Source: Mastigocoleus testarum BC008
Lineage (GTDB): Bacteria; Cyanobacteriota; Cyanobacteriia; Cyanobacteriales; Nostocaceae
DNA length: 64,000 nucleotides
Direction: 5' to 3'
Assembly (NCBI RefSeq): GCF_001456025.1
Contig: NZ_LMTZ01000066.1
Coordinates: 62,001-126,000 of the forward strand
The notes under the pieces are model-generated. The model made no database searches, was not told where the DNA came from, and saw only the letters and a program-made list of their open reading frames with translations. A program made the position numbers and the translations under genes. This document shows, piece after piece, positions 27,095-36,538 of this stretch. How positions within the stretch are numbered: the first letter of the stretch is position 1; every line of letters begins with the position of its first letter.

Positions 27095-27457
27095 GTGTTT
27101 GTCCTCAGCGGTTACGAGTACCTCCTAGGCTTTTTAATTCTCTGCAGCCTAGTACCAGCTTTAGCTTTATCAGCTTCCAAGCTCCTGCGACCCAGCAGTC
27201 GCAATCCAGAACGGCGTACTACTTATGAATCCGGGATGGAACCCATTGGGGGTGCCTGGATCCAGTTCAACATTCGCTATTACATGTTTGCCTTAGTGTT
27301 TGTTGTCTTTGATGTAGAAACTGTATTTCTATATCCTTGGGCAGTTGCCTTCCACCGTTTGGGACTGTTGGCATTTATTGAAGCATTAATTTTTATTGCA
27401 ATTCTTGTAGTTGCCTTAGTTTATGCATGGCGTAAAGGAGCTTTGGAATGGTCTTAG
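27095..27457 (+). CDS. ndhC: NAD(P)H-quinone oxidoreductase subunit 3
   Basis: The 120-residue protein has three membrane helices and the family motif [20 protein letters not shown] followed by [15 protein letters not shown]. It is a membrane subunit of the photosynthetic NDH-1 complex, used for cyclic electron flow and respiration. It starts with GTG at 27095. Its 3' end overlaps ndhK by ten bases, giving the ndhC-K-J operon order shared with chloroplasts. Confidence 0.97.
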   Translation: MFVLSGYEYLLGFLILCSLVPALALSASKLLRPSSRNPERRTTYESGMEPIGGAWIQFNIRYYMFALVFVVFDVETVFLYPWAVAFHRLGLLAFIEALIFIAILVVALVYAWRKGALEWS

Positions 27458-28173
27458 AAACTAATTCGAAACAAGACATCATTAATCCGATTGAGCGTCC
27501 TCAAGTAACCCAACAATTGTCAGAAAACATTATTCTGACTACAGTTGACGATTTGTACAACTGGGCAAGACTTTCTAGTTTGTGGCCCCTGTTATTTGGG
27601 ACTGCTTGCTGCTTTATTGAGTTCGCAGCTTTGATTGGTTCGCGATTTGATTTTGACCGCTTTGGACTGATTCCCCGTTCTAGCCCACGTCAAGCAGATT
27701 TGATTATTACGGCGGGAACAATCACCATGAAAATGGCACCCCAGTTGGTGCGGCTTTACGAACAAATGCCAGAACCCAAGTATGTGATTGCTATGGGTGC
27801 TTGTACTATTACTGGTGGAATGTTCAGCATCGACTCTCCTACTGCCGTACGTGGTGTTGATAAATTAATTCCGGTAGATGTTTATTTACCGGGTTGTCCT
27901 CCACGCCCAGAAGCGATTGTTGACGCAATTATCAAATTAAGGAAGAAGATTGCAGATAATTCAATGCAGGAGCGGGGCTTAGTCAAGCAAACTCACCGCT
28001 ACTACAGCACCACTCACAGCATGAAGCCTGTAGAACAAATTCTAACTGGCAAGTATTTGCAATCAGGTACTCGCGAAACTCCACCGCAACAATTAACAGA
28101 AGCGATGGGAATGCCCGTACCCCCTGCTTTGATGACTTCTAAATCCCAGAAGGAGGTAAATCCAGGTGGCTGA
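27448..28173 (+). CDS. ndhK: NAD(P)H-quinone oxidoreductase subunit K
   Basis: The 241-residue peripheral-arm subunit binds cluster N2; its ligands are visible in [18 protein letters not shown] and [14 protein letters not shown] at 27448 overlaps ndhC by ten bases and its end overlaps ndhJ by eight, implying translational coupling. Confidence 0.97.
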   Translation: MVLETNSKQDIINPIERPQVTQQLSENIILTTVDDLYNWARLSSLWPLLFGTACCFIEFAALIGSRFDFDRFGLIPRSSPRQADLIITAGTITMKMAPQLVRLYEQMPEPKYVIAMGACTITGGMFSIDSPTAVRGVDKLIPVDVYLPGCPPRPEAIVDAIIKLRKKIADNSMQERGLVKQTHRYYSTTHSMKPVEQILTGKYLQSGTRETPPQQLTEAMGMPVPPALMTSKSQKEVNPGG

Positions 28174-28693
28174 AGAATCTAAACCAGCAGCAGAAACAGA
28201 AGCATCTATTGTAGAAGCAGGTAAAGTATCTCAGTGGTTAACGCAAAATGGTTTTGACAACCATGAATCTTTAGAAGCTGACCATGAAGGGGTGGAGATA
28301 ATTAAGGTTGAGCCGGATTTATTGCTACCAATTGCAACGGCTTTATATGCCTACGGATTTAATTATCTCCAGTGTCAGTCTGGAATTGACTTGGGTCCAG
28401 GTAAAGAAATTGTAAGCATGTATCACTTGATTAAAGTAAGTGATAATGCAGATCGTCCAGAAGAAGTACGCGTTAAAGTATTTTTGCCTAGGGAAAATCC
28501 TAGAGTTCCCTCGGTTTACTGGATTTGGAAAACCGTAGATTGGCAAGAACGCGAATCTTATGATATGTACGGTATCGTTTACGAAGGACATCCAAATCTG
28601 AAGCGTATCTTAATGCCAGAAGATTGGATTGGTTATCCTTTGCGTAAAGATTACGTGTCGCCTGATTTTTATGAATTGCAGGACGCTCATTAG
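28166..28693 (+). CDS. ndhJ: NAD(P)H-quinone oxidoreductase subunit J
   Basis: The 175-residue 30-kDa-type subunit has the signature [20 protein letters not shown] and the C-terminal GYPLRKDY. It starts with GTG at 28166, with aggagg about ten bases upstream inside ndhK. It ends the operon; a dispersed palindrome lies 50 bases further on. Confidence 0.97.
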   Translation: MAEESKPAAETEASIVEAGKVSQWLTQNGFDNHESLEADHEGVEIIKVEPDLLLPIATALYAYGFNYLQCQSGIDLGPGKEIVSMYHLIKVSDNADRPEEVRVKVFLPRENPRVPSVYWIWKTVDWQERESYDMYGIVYEGHPNLKRILMPEDWIGYPLRKDYVSPDFYELQDAH

Positions 28694-28744
28694 AGCTGAT
28701 ATTTTTTTCATAAGAGTAGGCAACCGAATAATTTTTCACAAGTT

Positions 28745-28772
28745 GTAGAGACGTAGCATTGCTACGTCTCTA
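28745..28772. repeat. Dispersed palindrome gtagagacgtagc-n-gctacgtctctat
   Basis: Near-perfect 12-13-base arms just after ndhJ; a member of the four-copy family. It could act as a weak transcription terminator or RNA-stabilising hairpin here. Confidence 0.8.
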
Positions 28773-28921
28773 TGATGTTTTTGGGATTATTAAATGGTAG
28801 ATAAAATACGAGTCTGTCTACGCCTCTAATTATTTAATTGCGACAAAATCTTGTAAAAATTAAGATATATCGCCCTGTAAAATACTTAGTTGAGACTTGT
28901 AAAGCAAAGCACAACTTTATT

Positions 28922-29551
28922 TTATGCTTCCTGCTTTTGCTTGTGTTTTAGTGTAGATACAGTTCCAAATACACCAAATCCTAACAAACCTAACATTGAA
29001 GTGGGCTCAGGTATTGACCTTTTTTTGGGTGTTTCTTGTTCTTCCCTGTAGTAAACGCTAATGTGGGATACATCTTTAGTATTTTTACCTTTGAAATTAA
29101 ATGCAGCTTTTTCAAAAGGTGACTCCCAAGTACCAGAACTTACTGCATCATTAAGTTGATAACCTACAAGCTGTGTTCCTTGTCCAGATTTGAACACAAG
29201 CATGACGTCGTCCCAAGTACTTTTAATTACATTTGATATGTCCCAACTGCCTGATTGTCCGTCAGATGTACCTTTGTAACCACTGTTACTACCAATTTTG
29301 CCACCAAACATCCAATCAGTATTGCCAAAAAAGCCTGCTTCATTAACTGTGAGGGGTTTATTGGGACTTACGGAATCCTGGCTGAAATCGTTGCTAATGT
29401 CACAATTAGAAGCGCCTGTGACATTATCTGAAATGTCATAACTACCGGTGGTACAAGATCTAAAACCTGCTGCACTAGCTGGTGCTGAAATTACTCCAAA
29501 CCCTAAGACTGTTGTTGCTGCTACTGCTGCTAAATTATGAAATAGTTTCAT
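28922..29551 (-). CDS. PEP-CTERM sorting-domain protein
   Basis: The 209-residue secreted protein has a signal peptide (MKLFHNLAAVAATTVLGFGV, cleavage about APASA-AG). A beta-rich extracellular domain with DWMFGGKIG, SGSWDIS and FKGKNTKDVSHISVYYRE follows. The C-terminal signal IPEPTSMLGLLGFGVFG ends in a basic tail. The PEP-CTERM signal is recognised by exosortase in exopolysaccharide-producing bacteria. The central domain resembles short PEP-CTERM proteins with unknown ligands. No exosortase gene is in the window. Confidence 0.85.
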   Translation of the reverse strand: MKLFHNLAAVAATTVLGFGVISAPASAAGFRSCTTGSYDISDNVTGASNCDISNDFSQDSVSPNKPLTVNEAGFFGNTDWMFGGKIGSNSGYKGTSDGQSGSWDISNVIKSTWDDVMLVFKSGQGTQLVGYQLNDAVSSGTWESPFEKAAFNFKGKNTKDVSHISVYYREEQETPKKRSIPEPTSMLGLLGFGVFGTVSTLKHKQKQEA

Positions 29552-30039
29552 GTTCGCGACGTCTTTATTAAACTTCAGGTTGATAATTTTTTGCCTATGT
29601 CCCAGTGATAATCGAGAATTAGTTATAGGTGCAAGAGATAAATCAATACTTAAACCAAAGCTTTAAAAACTAGAACTTTCAAACAAAAATCCTGAGCAAC
29701 TGGTACATGCGAAGTGCTATTTGTTTCTATAAAACAAGATTAAAGTAAGTAATATCAATGTCTTACAGAACAATATATAGTTTATTTTTTGTATTTAGCC
29801 GTATTTTTGATTAGGCTATAAATTTTTATTAAGGTCGAATGTTTAAAATATTGTTTCGGATTAGCTTTTATTAAGTTTTTGGATTTTCTGGCAATTTTGT
29901 ATTTTTTGACAGAAAAAATTTGTTCGCGTATCTTATGAGTCGCGAACATCAGTTATCATTAAAATTAATTATATTTAGATACTATCTATATCAGTTCAAG
30001 TGAACTTTGTAGTCACGTATCCACAATGGCGCTTAAGTT
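29552..30039. other. Promoter region of the PEP-CTERM gene
   Basis: About 490 AT-rich bases with no gene. An inverted repeat tgttcgcg / cgcgaaca lies at 29921-29948, and tgttcgcg recurs at 29551-29558 at the PEP-CTERM start. Confidence 0.5.
29921..29948. promoter_or_regulatory. Inverted repeat tgttcgcg-n12-cgcgaaca
   Basis: Perfect eight-base arms with a 12-base spacer, in an otherwise AT-rich region. One arm is repeated at 29551-29558. A regulator binding site is possible; no known consensus is recognised. Confidence 0.35.
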
Positions 30040-30372
30040 CTATTCTTCTGCTTTCTCTTCTTGAGATTCTGACGAAATTTCTTCAGTTTCTGGAGTAGTT
30101 TCAGGCTCAGACTCAGCAGAAGCTTCTATCTCCTCCTTTTCTTTAGGTTTGGGTGGCTTAGGAGGACGAGCTAAAGCAGGATTCACATACTGCTTTTCTT
30201 CATCCTTGAAGGAAGATTTTCTGCCCTTACCTTTGGAGTTTTTACGATTTCCTCGTCGTTCCCGAGTTGGATTGGAACGCTCACCTGTGGGAGTGGGATT
30301 GGAATTCCCAGAATTATCGTCAGTCTTTAATTTTGGCTGACGATCGGATTTTTTGATTGGGCGTTCTACCAT
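30040..30372 (-). CDS. Small highly charged disordered protein
   Basis: The 110-residue protein is basic in its first half (RKNSKGKGRKSS) and acidic in its last third (TPETEEISSESQEEKAEE), with a central YVNPALARPPKPPKPKEK. No folded domain is visible. The central YVNPALA motif next to Pro/Lys segments recurs in cyanobacterial small proteins as I recall, but the function is unknown. Confidence 0.65.
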   Translation of the reverse strand: MVERPIKKSDRQPKLKTDDNSGNSNPTPTGERSNPTRERRGNRKNSKGKGRKSSFKDEEKQYVNPALARPPKPPKPKEKEEIEASAESEPETTPETEEISSESQEEKAEE

Positions 30373-30911
30373 TTTGAATTTATATTAATTTGTTTTTATG
30401 ATACACACCTTTGATGATAACAGAAACCCTAATAAGGACATTGCAATAGAACTTTTCTACCACTAGCAGTTTCCAGATTGTAGAGGTAAACGAATCAGTA
30501 TTTCTGTTTATTGGCTAGGTTTAGAGTTAAGAAGATGTTTTAAGAGTCTCGTTTATTACCAAAAGTCACTATTGAGATCCCCCAACCCGCTAAAAAAGGG
30601 GGCAAAAGTCCCCCAACTCAGGGGAGGATTTAGGGGGAACCAAGATATTTTAGGTAAATAATATGACTTTTGGAACATTCTCTAAACTTTAATTTACCAA
30701 AATGTTTTTTCACAATAATAGAGTAACTCAAAGATAAACCTAGCCCAGGTTTTTTTACAGAGTTTCTGGTAGTAAAAAATGGTTTGAAGATTTTATTTTA
30801 TATTCTGATGGAAATCCAATTCAGTTATTAGCGATGCAAATTTATATTACTCGTCAGATAGTTTTGGCAAATTATGTTGATGTATTTTTGTTTCCAGAAA
30901 TTTGATAAGTT

Positions 30912-31011
30912 GTTAGGAATGTGGATTAAATAAAGTACAAAAGTAGGGTGCTGTTAGCGTCGCGTAACGCACCATTCCAAATTTCAGAATTACAGGTTAT
31001 TAAATTCTCAT
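30912..31011 (+). repeat. 100-bp dispersed repeat, copy 1
   Basis: Identical over 100 bases, except one position, to 44392-44491. It contains a hairpin ggtgctgttagcg / cgtaacgcacc. The left end gttaggaatg matches the inverted sequence just past the right end (cattccttac) in this copy, like a short terminal inverted repeat. Confidence 0.85.
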
Positions 31012-31143
31012 TCCTTACGCATCTAATTTGTATATTATTTTATTCGATAGCGAAGTCTCAAACTTTCTTCAATAATGTCCTACGGACACGCATTAATGTA
31101 GTGTGACGCGTTATAGACAGCAAAGCTGTATGACTACGTCACG

Positions 31144-31332
31144 CAATACCTATAGCTGCGCTACCTACGGATCCGGTACGCTACGCTAGCAACGCTAACA
31201 TCCGCTAGGATGCGGGCAAACATAAAGTGTTAGCAAGGTGGGGGGGGCGTAAGCACAGACACTTAAGTGTCTACAGCGTCATAACCTATAGCTGCCCTAC
31301 CTACGGATCCGGTACACTTACGCTAGACGCTA
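31144..31332 (+). repeat. Two copies of a dispersed ctatagctgcgctacctacggatccggtac repeat
   Basis: Copies at 31144-31198 and 31282-31332 share cctatagctg, ctacctacggatccggtac and acgctag. Further copies occur at 35621-35689 and, inverted, at 42190-42253. Confidence 0.75.
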
Positions 31333-31393
31333 ATGACTTTTTACTTTTTACTTGCTGTTGTGCATTTTTAATGCACGACAGACAGCTTATCCC

Positions 31394-33739
31394 TTATTCT
31401 CCCATGCCGCGCCAGTCGCCGGAAGGTATAAACGCCGCCCAGTAGTAGGGATGTTCATATTGTTTTTTGGGTAAGTTTTCTTTCTGTGATATTGCTCCCC
31501 GCAGCATTTTTAATTGGGTTTGACGTAATGCTTCGCTGCGACCGGTTTTGGCTTTTGGATCTAACAGTTGCTGATAATAATTTGTCATTAAGTTTTTAGT
31601 TGCATTGTCTTCAACTTTCCACAAACTAATAACCTGACTTTCCGAACCAGCGATGACTAAAGCGCGACGCAAACTATAAATTCCTTCGCCGTTGGTAACT
31701 TGACCTTGACCGGTGTCGCAAGCGGAAAGAACCACCAGTTCAGTTCCCAACAAGTTTAAGCTTGATGTTTCTAATGCAGTAAGAATACCATTTTCATCCT
31801 CAGCACCACTTTTTAGTTCTCTCAAACCTGCAAGAACTAAACCGGAAAGCAGCAGGGGGTTATCAGTGAGGGTTTGGCGATCTAGTTCGGTTTGAGGGTT
31901 GGTTTCAAAAAAGCCGTGGGTTGCAATGTGGAGAACTTTTGGTGCTTGAACTTGTTTGACTGCTGCTTCTGTTGCTTTTCGACCGAGCAAAGGTTCAACA
32001 TTTAACAATGGTGCTATCGCTTCAGCTTCTTTTCTGGTTCCTGGTAAAGGTGGGAAATTACTCTGGGATACCTTAATGGAAGGTTTGCGATCGGGGTTTT
32101 GGGAATTGTTATTGGGTTTTAGTTCGGGTTTCGGTTCGGTTGTTGGGTTAATTGCAACTGTTTCTCCAGGACGACTGAAGTTTGGATCGGCGATGATTAT
32201 AGATGTTTGATTGGTGGATTTTTGGTTAGCAGATTCGCCATTGGGAGATTCGCCATTGGGAGATTGATTCTTTAATCTAATTAAATCCCTGCCAGAGGTA
32301 AGATAAGTAAAAGTATAGTTTTCTACGAGATATTGATTTTTTTCATCTACCAAGGCTTCAAAGGGAATCAGATTGAGATTACTGTCGGGAGAAATTAAAA
32401 TTTTGCGGGTATTACCTAATAGTTTTCTCACTGGTTCCATGAGAATTTTATCTAGTTCCCGTCCATATTCTTTGACTAGAGAAATCTTAGTACCACTATC
32501 TCGCAGAGACAAACGAAAATGACCTAAAACCTGTTCAATTTCTTCTGCTCCACCTAAATCTATGCCTTGGGGTTCCTCTTGGGCAGATAAAATATATGCA
32601 GTATAACGAGCTTTACCCCATCGCTTGTCAGGCTTTGCTTTGGGATTAAAGGGTCTGTAGCGAAATATTTCCACCAAAGCTGTATCCGCAGGGATAAGTT
32701 TTTGAATTATTTCTACTGTTACGGGTTGGGATTGGATACGAAATTCTTTACTGCGATCGCTAAGCTGAGCTTGCAATGATTTTGCTCGTTTTTCCAGTTT
32801 TCCCACCTCAATGCGATATGCTTCTGGAGATAGTTTTAGTTTTTCTGGTTCATTAAAAACTAGGTTTGATAATTCAGTGTGGGCTTGGGATAGTTGCTTT
32901 AATAATGTCTTACTTCCTGGATCGTCGAGGCGCTGACGGAGAATTCCTTGGCTATCAGTGAGGAAATCTAAGATTCTTCCTTTGCGTTGTAATATTGTTT
33001 TTAGGGCTAAACGAGCAGCTTGGGGATTTTGTGGCGCAGAATTGAGATGTAGGGAAATAGTACCATCTGTAGTCCCAGAAAGTTTAGCTAAATATTGCCG
33101 CTTTCGACGTTCAAATCCTGGTGTAAGGTTGTAAGCCAGGTACCTTTCTTGAATTTCCAATCCTTGGGTTAAAAATTCAATAGCCTGATCGATCTTTCCT
33201 TGGCTATCGTACAGGAATGCTAAATTGTTCAAGCTAGTAGCCACATTGGGATGGTCGCCTTTAAACAGCCGCTTTGTCATCTGGAGGGCTTGTTGATAAA
33301 GGGGTTCGGCTTGGGGGTACCTTCCTTGGCTTGAGTACAGTGCTGCTAAATTGTTCAAGCTAGTTGCCACATTGGGATGGTCGCCATCTAAATTTTTTTG
33401 ACGCAGAGCTAATGCACGTCGGGCTAGGGGAATGGCTTGTGCATATTTCCCTTGTTTCTCCAGTTGAATTATTTGTTGATTGAGTTTTTCTGCTTCTGCT
33501 AGTTCTATATCTCGGGGTAGTGCTTCTCGCCAAGTTAGTTGATATTTCCCTATTTCCCCTGGTTTACGGTTCATAACACCGATTGTGTAAGTACCAGTTT
33601 TGGGTAACTTAATAACTAATCTGGCATTTCTTCCTTCACCACTGTCATCATCGCTAGCAATTGGTTGATTTTCGTAAGGGTTTGAAAATGTGCTAGTTAA
33701 GAGTAGCAATCCAACCGGGGTATGACTGCTCGCCAGCAC
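31394..33739 (-). CDS. CHAT-domain TPR protein, N-terminally truncated
   Basis: The 781-residue protein has three parts. Residues 1-70 are the second half of a PPC-like beta domain (IASDDDSGEGRNARLVIKLP, TGTYTIGVM). Residues 85-200 hold about 2.5 kinesin-light-chain-type TPRs (HPNVATSLNNLAALY, HPNVATSLNNLAFLY). The C-terminal caspase-like CHAT protease carries His in HIATHGFFE and Cys in VLSACDTGQG. CHAT proteases are often effectors in cell death or defence. The GTG start at 33739 lies mid-domain, with an in-frame stop 15 bases upstream and the nadE stop 20 bases away. The signal peptide and first PPC strands are therefore missing. The catalytic domain looks intact. Confidence 0.85.
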   Translation of the reverse strand: MLASSHTPVGLLLLTSTFSNPYENQPIASDDDSGEGRNARLVIKLPKTGTYTIGVMNRKPGEIGKYQLTWREALPRDIELAEAEKLNQQIIQLEKQGKYAQAIPLARRALALRQKNLDGDHPNVATSLNNLAALYSSQGRYPQAEPLYQQALQMTKRLFKGDHPNVATSLNNLAFLYDSQGKIDQAIEFLTQGLEIQERYLAYNLTPGFERRKRQYLAKLSGTTDGTISLHLNSAPQNPQAARLALKTILQRKGRILDFLTDSQGILRQRLDDPGSKTLLKQLSQAHTELSNLVFNEPEKLKLSPEAYRIEVGKLEKRAKSLQAQLSDRSKEFRIQSQPVTVEIIQKLIPADTALVEIFRYRPFNPKAKPDKRWGKARYTAYILSAQEEPQGIDLGGAEEIEQVLGHFRLSLRDSGTKISLVKEYGRELDKILMEPVRKLLGNTRKILISPDSNLNLIPFEALVDEKNQYLVENYTFTYLTSGRDLIRLKNQSPNGESPNGESANQKSTNQTSIIIADPNFSRPGETVAINPTTEPKPELKPNNNSQNPDRKPSIKVSQSNFPPLPGTRKEAEAIAPLLNVEPLLGRKATEAAVKQVQAPKVLHIATHGFFETNPQTELDRQTLTDNPLLLSGLVLAGLRELKSGAEDENGILTALETSSLNLLGTELVVLSACDTGQGQVTNGEGIYSLRRALVIAGSESQVISLWKVEDNATKNLMTNYYQQLLDPKAKTGRSEALRQTQLKMLRGAISQKENLPKKQYEHPYYWAAFIPSGDWRGMGE

Positions 33740-33759
33740 CGATAATAATTTTTAAGGGT

Positions 33760-35583
33760 CTATCCTGGGGAACTGTCCGTATGTCCTTCATTAGCATTGC
33801 TCATTTCAATTGCTAATTTATTCTTACTTTTTATCGCATCTAGCCAATTGCTAGCAATCGGCATTCGCCAACCAGTACCAAAGGCGCGATCAGTAATTTT
33901 CAAACCTGGAGGTGCTTGTCGGCGTTTAAATTCTGCTCGAGCAACCAATTGCACGACTCGTTCTACAACCACCTGCTCGTGACCTGCAGCAATAATTTCC
34001 CCTGTTGACTGATGTTTATTTACCAATCGCTCCAAAATATCATCCAATATTTCATAAGCAGGTAAAGAATCTTGGTCTACTTGATCCGGTTTAAGCTCAG
34101 CGCTGGGTGCTTTAGTAATAATATTTGTTGGGATAACTTCCTTTGGCGGTCTTTTGTGGGTAGTTTTTTGATTGTTTATTTTTTGATTGTTTATTTTTTG
34201 AATATTTATATTTTGAGTGTTTATTTTTTGAGTGTTCAACCAATTGCAAAGGGAATAAACCCGAGTTTTGGGAACATCAGCAATTACAGCCAAACCACCA
34301 TTCATATCACCGTAAAGAGTACAGTAACCAACCGCCATTTCCGACTTATTACCGGTAGACAACAGCAAATAACCAAACTTATTGGTGATCGCCATTAATA
34401 AATTTCCCCGAATCCGGGATTGAATATTTTCCTCTGTCAAACCAAACTCTGTACCAGCAAATAGTTCAGCAAAGGTGCGATCGTAACCTTGCATTAAATC
34501 CCCAATCGGTAAAGTGCTACTATTAATACCAAGATTTTCTACCAATGCTAAAGCATCATTAACCGAATGGTCAGAACTGTAAGGTGAAGGCATTAAAACA
34601 CCCAAAACATTTTCACGACCCAAAGCTTCTGCTGCGACTGCTGCAACTAGCGCCGAGTCTATCCCTCCACTCAAACCAAGCACAGCCTTAGAAAAACGAC
34701 ACTTACGAGCGTAATCCCGCACTCCCAAAACTAAAGCTTGCCAAATTTCTTCATCTTCGCAACTATACTCAGGTTCGATTCTAGTCGGTTGCAAATCTTT
34801 TGCTGCTTCATCGAATTCAACTACGACTAAATCAGTACCAAAACCACGAGCGCGACAAGTAACTTCACCCCGACGGTTTAAAGCAAAACTTCTACCATCA
34901 AAAATCAAATCATCATTACTACCAACTTGATTTGCATAGATAATTGGTAGCTCAAACCGCTGAGCGCTATGCTTCAACATATTTTCTCGAAAACCCTGTT
35001 TGCCAAGAGTATAGGGAGAAGCCGATAAATTTACCACTAAATCCACTCCAAGAACTGATAAATCAGCCCAAGGATTTATTTTGTAAGTGCGTTTACCCCA
35101 AAACTCTTCATCATTCCATAAGTCTTCACAGATGGTGACACCAATATTCAGACCATCTAAAGTAAAATAATTTGCCTGTAAACCCGGTTCAAAATAGCGG
35201 TGTTCGTCGAATACATCATAGGTAGGTAACAGTCGCTTATGAAAGATTTTTTGGATATTACCTGCTTCCAATAAAGCAATACTGTTAAATAAAGTTTTCC
35301 CACCATTACTTGCAGCATTGATATTTTCTGTAATCGTACCTACCAACACAGCAATATTTGGGGGAATTTCTGCAGCTAACTTTTGCAAACTTAGATTAGT
35401 AGAATCAACAAAACTAGGATTTAATAATAAATCTCGCGGTGGATAGCCACATAAAGATAACTCCGGCGTTAGCAACAACCGCGCATCAGCAGTATTCGCT
35501 TTCTGTGCAGCATGGAGAATCTTATCAGCATTTCCCTTTAAATCTCCAATAATTGGATTAATTTGAGCGATCGCAATTTTCAT
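33760..35583 (-). CDS. nadE: Glutamine-dependent NAD+ synthetase
   Basis: The 607-residue protein fuses a nitrilase-type amidase (residues 1-265; LLTPELSLCGYPPRDLL, nucleophile Cys in GVTICEDLW) to an NAD synthetase with PP-loop GLSGGIDSALVA and LSTGNKSEMAVGY. It makes NAD+ from deamido-NAD with ammonia released from glutamine. An insert of about 30 residues (KINTQNINIQKINNQKINNQ) after YSLCNWLN is encoded by a 15-base tandem repeat and is not part of the usual enzyme. The gene belongs to an NAD cluster with pncB, nadD and an NrtR-like regulator. Confidence 0.95.
   Translation of the reverse strand: MKIAIAQINPIIGDLKGNADKILHAAQKANTADARLLLTPELSLCGYPPRDLLLNPSFVDSTNLSLQKLAAEIPPNIAVLVGTITENINAASNGGKTLFNSIALLEAGNIQKIFHKRLLPTYDVFDEHRYFEPGLQANYFTLDGLNIGVTICEDLWNDEEFWGKRTYKINPWADLSVLGVDLVVNLSASPYTLGKQGFRENMLKHSAQRFELPIIYANQVGSNDDLIFDGRSFALNRRGEVTCRARGFGTDLVVVEFDEAAKDLQPTRIEPEYSCEDEEIWQALVLGVRDYARKCRFSKAVLGLSGGIDSALVAAVAAEALGRENVLGVLMPSPYSSDHSVNDALALVENLGINSSTLPIGDLMQGYDRTFAELFAGTEFGLTEENIQSRIRGNLLMAITNKFGYLLLSTGNKSEMAVGYCTLYGDMNGGLAVIADVPKTRVYSLCNWLNTQKINTQNINIQKINNQKINNQKTTHKRPPKEVIPTNIITKAPSAELKPDQVDQDSLPAYEILDDILERLVNKHQSTGEIIAAGHEQVVVERVVQLVARAEFKRRQAPPGLKITDRAFGTGWRMPIASNWLDAIKSKNKLAIEMSNANEGHTDSSPG
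34165..34237 (-). repeat. 15-nt tandem repeat inserted in nadE
   Basis: About five units, reading tttttgattgtttat on the plus strand, encode KINxQ repeats inside the synthetase domain. Confidence 0.85.
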
Positions 35584-35791
35584 TATCAGTTATCAGTTAT
35601 CAGTTAACAGTTACCAGTTAATGCGCAATACCTATAGCTGCGCTACCTGCGGATCCGGTACGCTTACGCTAGGAACGCGCACGCTATAGTTTTGTAGGGT
35701 GTGTTAGGCGTCAGCCGTAACGCACCGCGAGCGCTCACCGCATAATTAAATTACCCCAATCGCCAGTCCCCAGTCGCCAGTCCCCAATCCC
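35584..35791. repeat. Spacer with STRR and dispersed repeats
   Basis: It contains a heptamer STRR (atcagtt)n at 35584-35621, a copy of the ctacctgcggatccggtac repeat (35621-35689), a hairpin ggtgtgttaggcg / cgtaacgcacc type (35695-35725) and an octamer-like array of ccagtcgccagtcccc (35760-35794). No gene. Confidence 0.7.
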
Positions 35792-36538
35792 TCAAATAAA
35801 CACCAAAGGCTTATCTTTAAAAGGTGCAAAAGCATCTGCATCAAATTGATATAAACTAGCTGGACGTCCAGCACCTCGGGATACTTTAACCCCGGTATCA
35901 TATAAAAAACCTAACTTTAGTAAACGGGCGCGGAAATTAGAATAGTCAGAGAAATTTTCCCCCAAAACAGTGGTATACAACTGATATAAATCATTTAAAG
36001 TAAACATTTTCGGTAAAACATCAAAAGCTACCGGAGAATATTCCAACTTATTTCGCAAACGACAATTTCCATAATTCAAAACTTCATTATGGTCAAAAGC
36101 GAGTTGTGGTACATCTTTAACTGGATACCACGCCACACCTGTGACACCATCAGTAATTAATTGTGCGTCTTCAAATCTCACCAAAGCAAAATAACTCACC
36201 GAAAGATAACGCACGCCATAACTATCACAAGCTTCCCTTGGATCGCGCTTCGGACCACCAAAAGTATATAACTGTTCCAAATAAAGATTATTAACTCGTA
36301 TTTTTTCTGCCATAATCCGATAGGCAGCATCCTCAAGAGACTCGCCTTGACGTACTAAAGTCCCTGGAAGGCTCCAATAATTTGCAAATGGTTCTTGTTG
36401 CCGCATTACTAACAGAACCAATAATCGATTCTCAGTAATATCCACAGAAAAGATGACATTATCAACACCAACCTTGAAATCAGCCAAAGGTTGTTGATTT
36501 ATTGCACTTGTAGGTTTTCGTTGCTGTTGTCCTGGCAT
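35792..36538 (-). CDS. NrtR-like Nudix-type transcriptional regulator of NAD metabolism
   Basis: The 248-residue protein has an N-terminal Nudix domain (about 20-150) and a C-terminal winged-helix region (about 165-245, FTLNDLYQLYTTVLGE and RARLLKLGFLYDTG). The Nudix box reads GTLVRQGESLEDAAYRIMAEK: the first Gly and the REUxEE metal ligands are altered (RIMAEK), so hydrolysis is doubtful. This is the NrtR pattern, where the domain senses an NAD-related ligand such as ADP-ribose and represses NAD genes. Its location between nadE and nadD supports this. It overlaps nadD by 40 bases. Confidence 0.8.
   Translation of the reverse strand: MPGQQQRKPTSAINQQPLADFKVGVDNVIFSVDITENRLLVLLVMRQQEPFANYWSLPGTLVRQGESLEDAAYRIMAEKIRVNNLYLEQLYTFGGPKRDPREACDSYGVRYLSVSYFALVRFEDAQLITDGVTGVAWYPVKDVPQLAFDHNEVLNYGNCRLRNKLEYSPVAFDVLPKMFTLNDLYQLYTTVLGENFSDYSNFRARLLKLGFLYDTGVKVSRGAGRPASLYQFDADAFAPFKDKPLVFI

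Larger units (their letters stand above)
30373..31393. other. Repeat-rich gene-free region
   Basis: About 1 kb with no intact gene. It holds a G/C-run palindromic element (about 30571-30640), an open stretch of about 55 codons without a start (about 30735-30905, including KKWFEDFILYSDGNPIQLL), the first copy of a 100-base repeat (30912-31011), and two copies of a G+C-rich repeat with ctacggatccggtac (31144-31332). It looks like a graveyard of small mobile repeats. Confidence 0.55.

Noticed and set aside
30735..30905. Open stretch encoding KKWFEDFILYSDGNPIQLL
   Set aside because: No start codon, short, and no family recognised; mentioned only as possible debris in the region entry.
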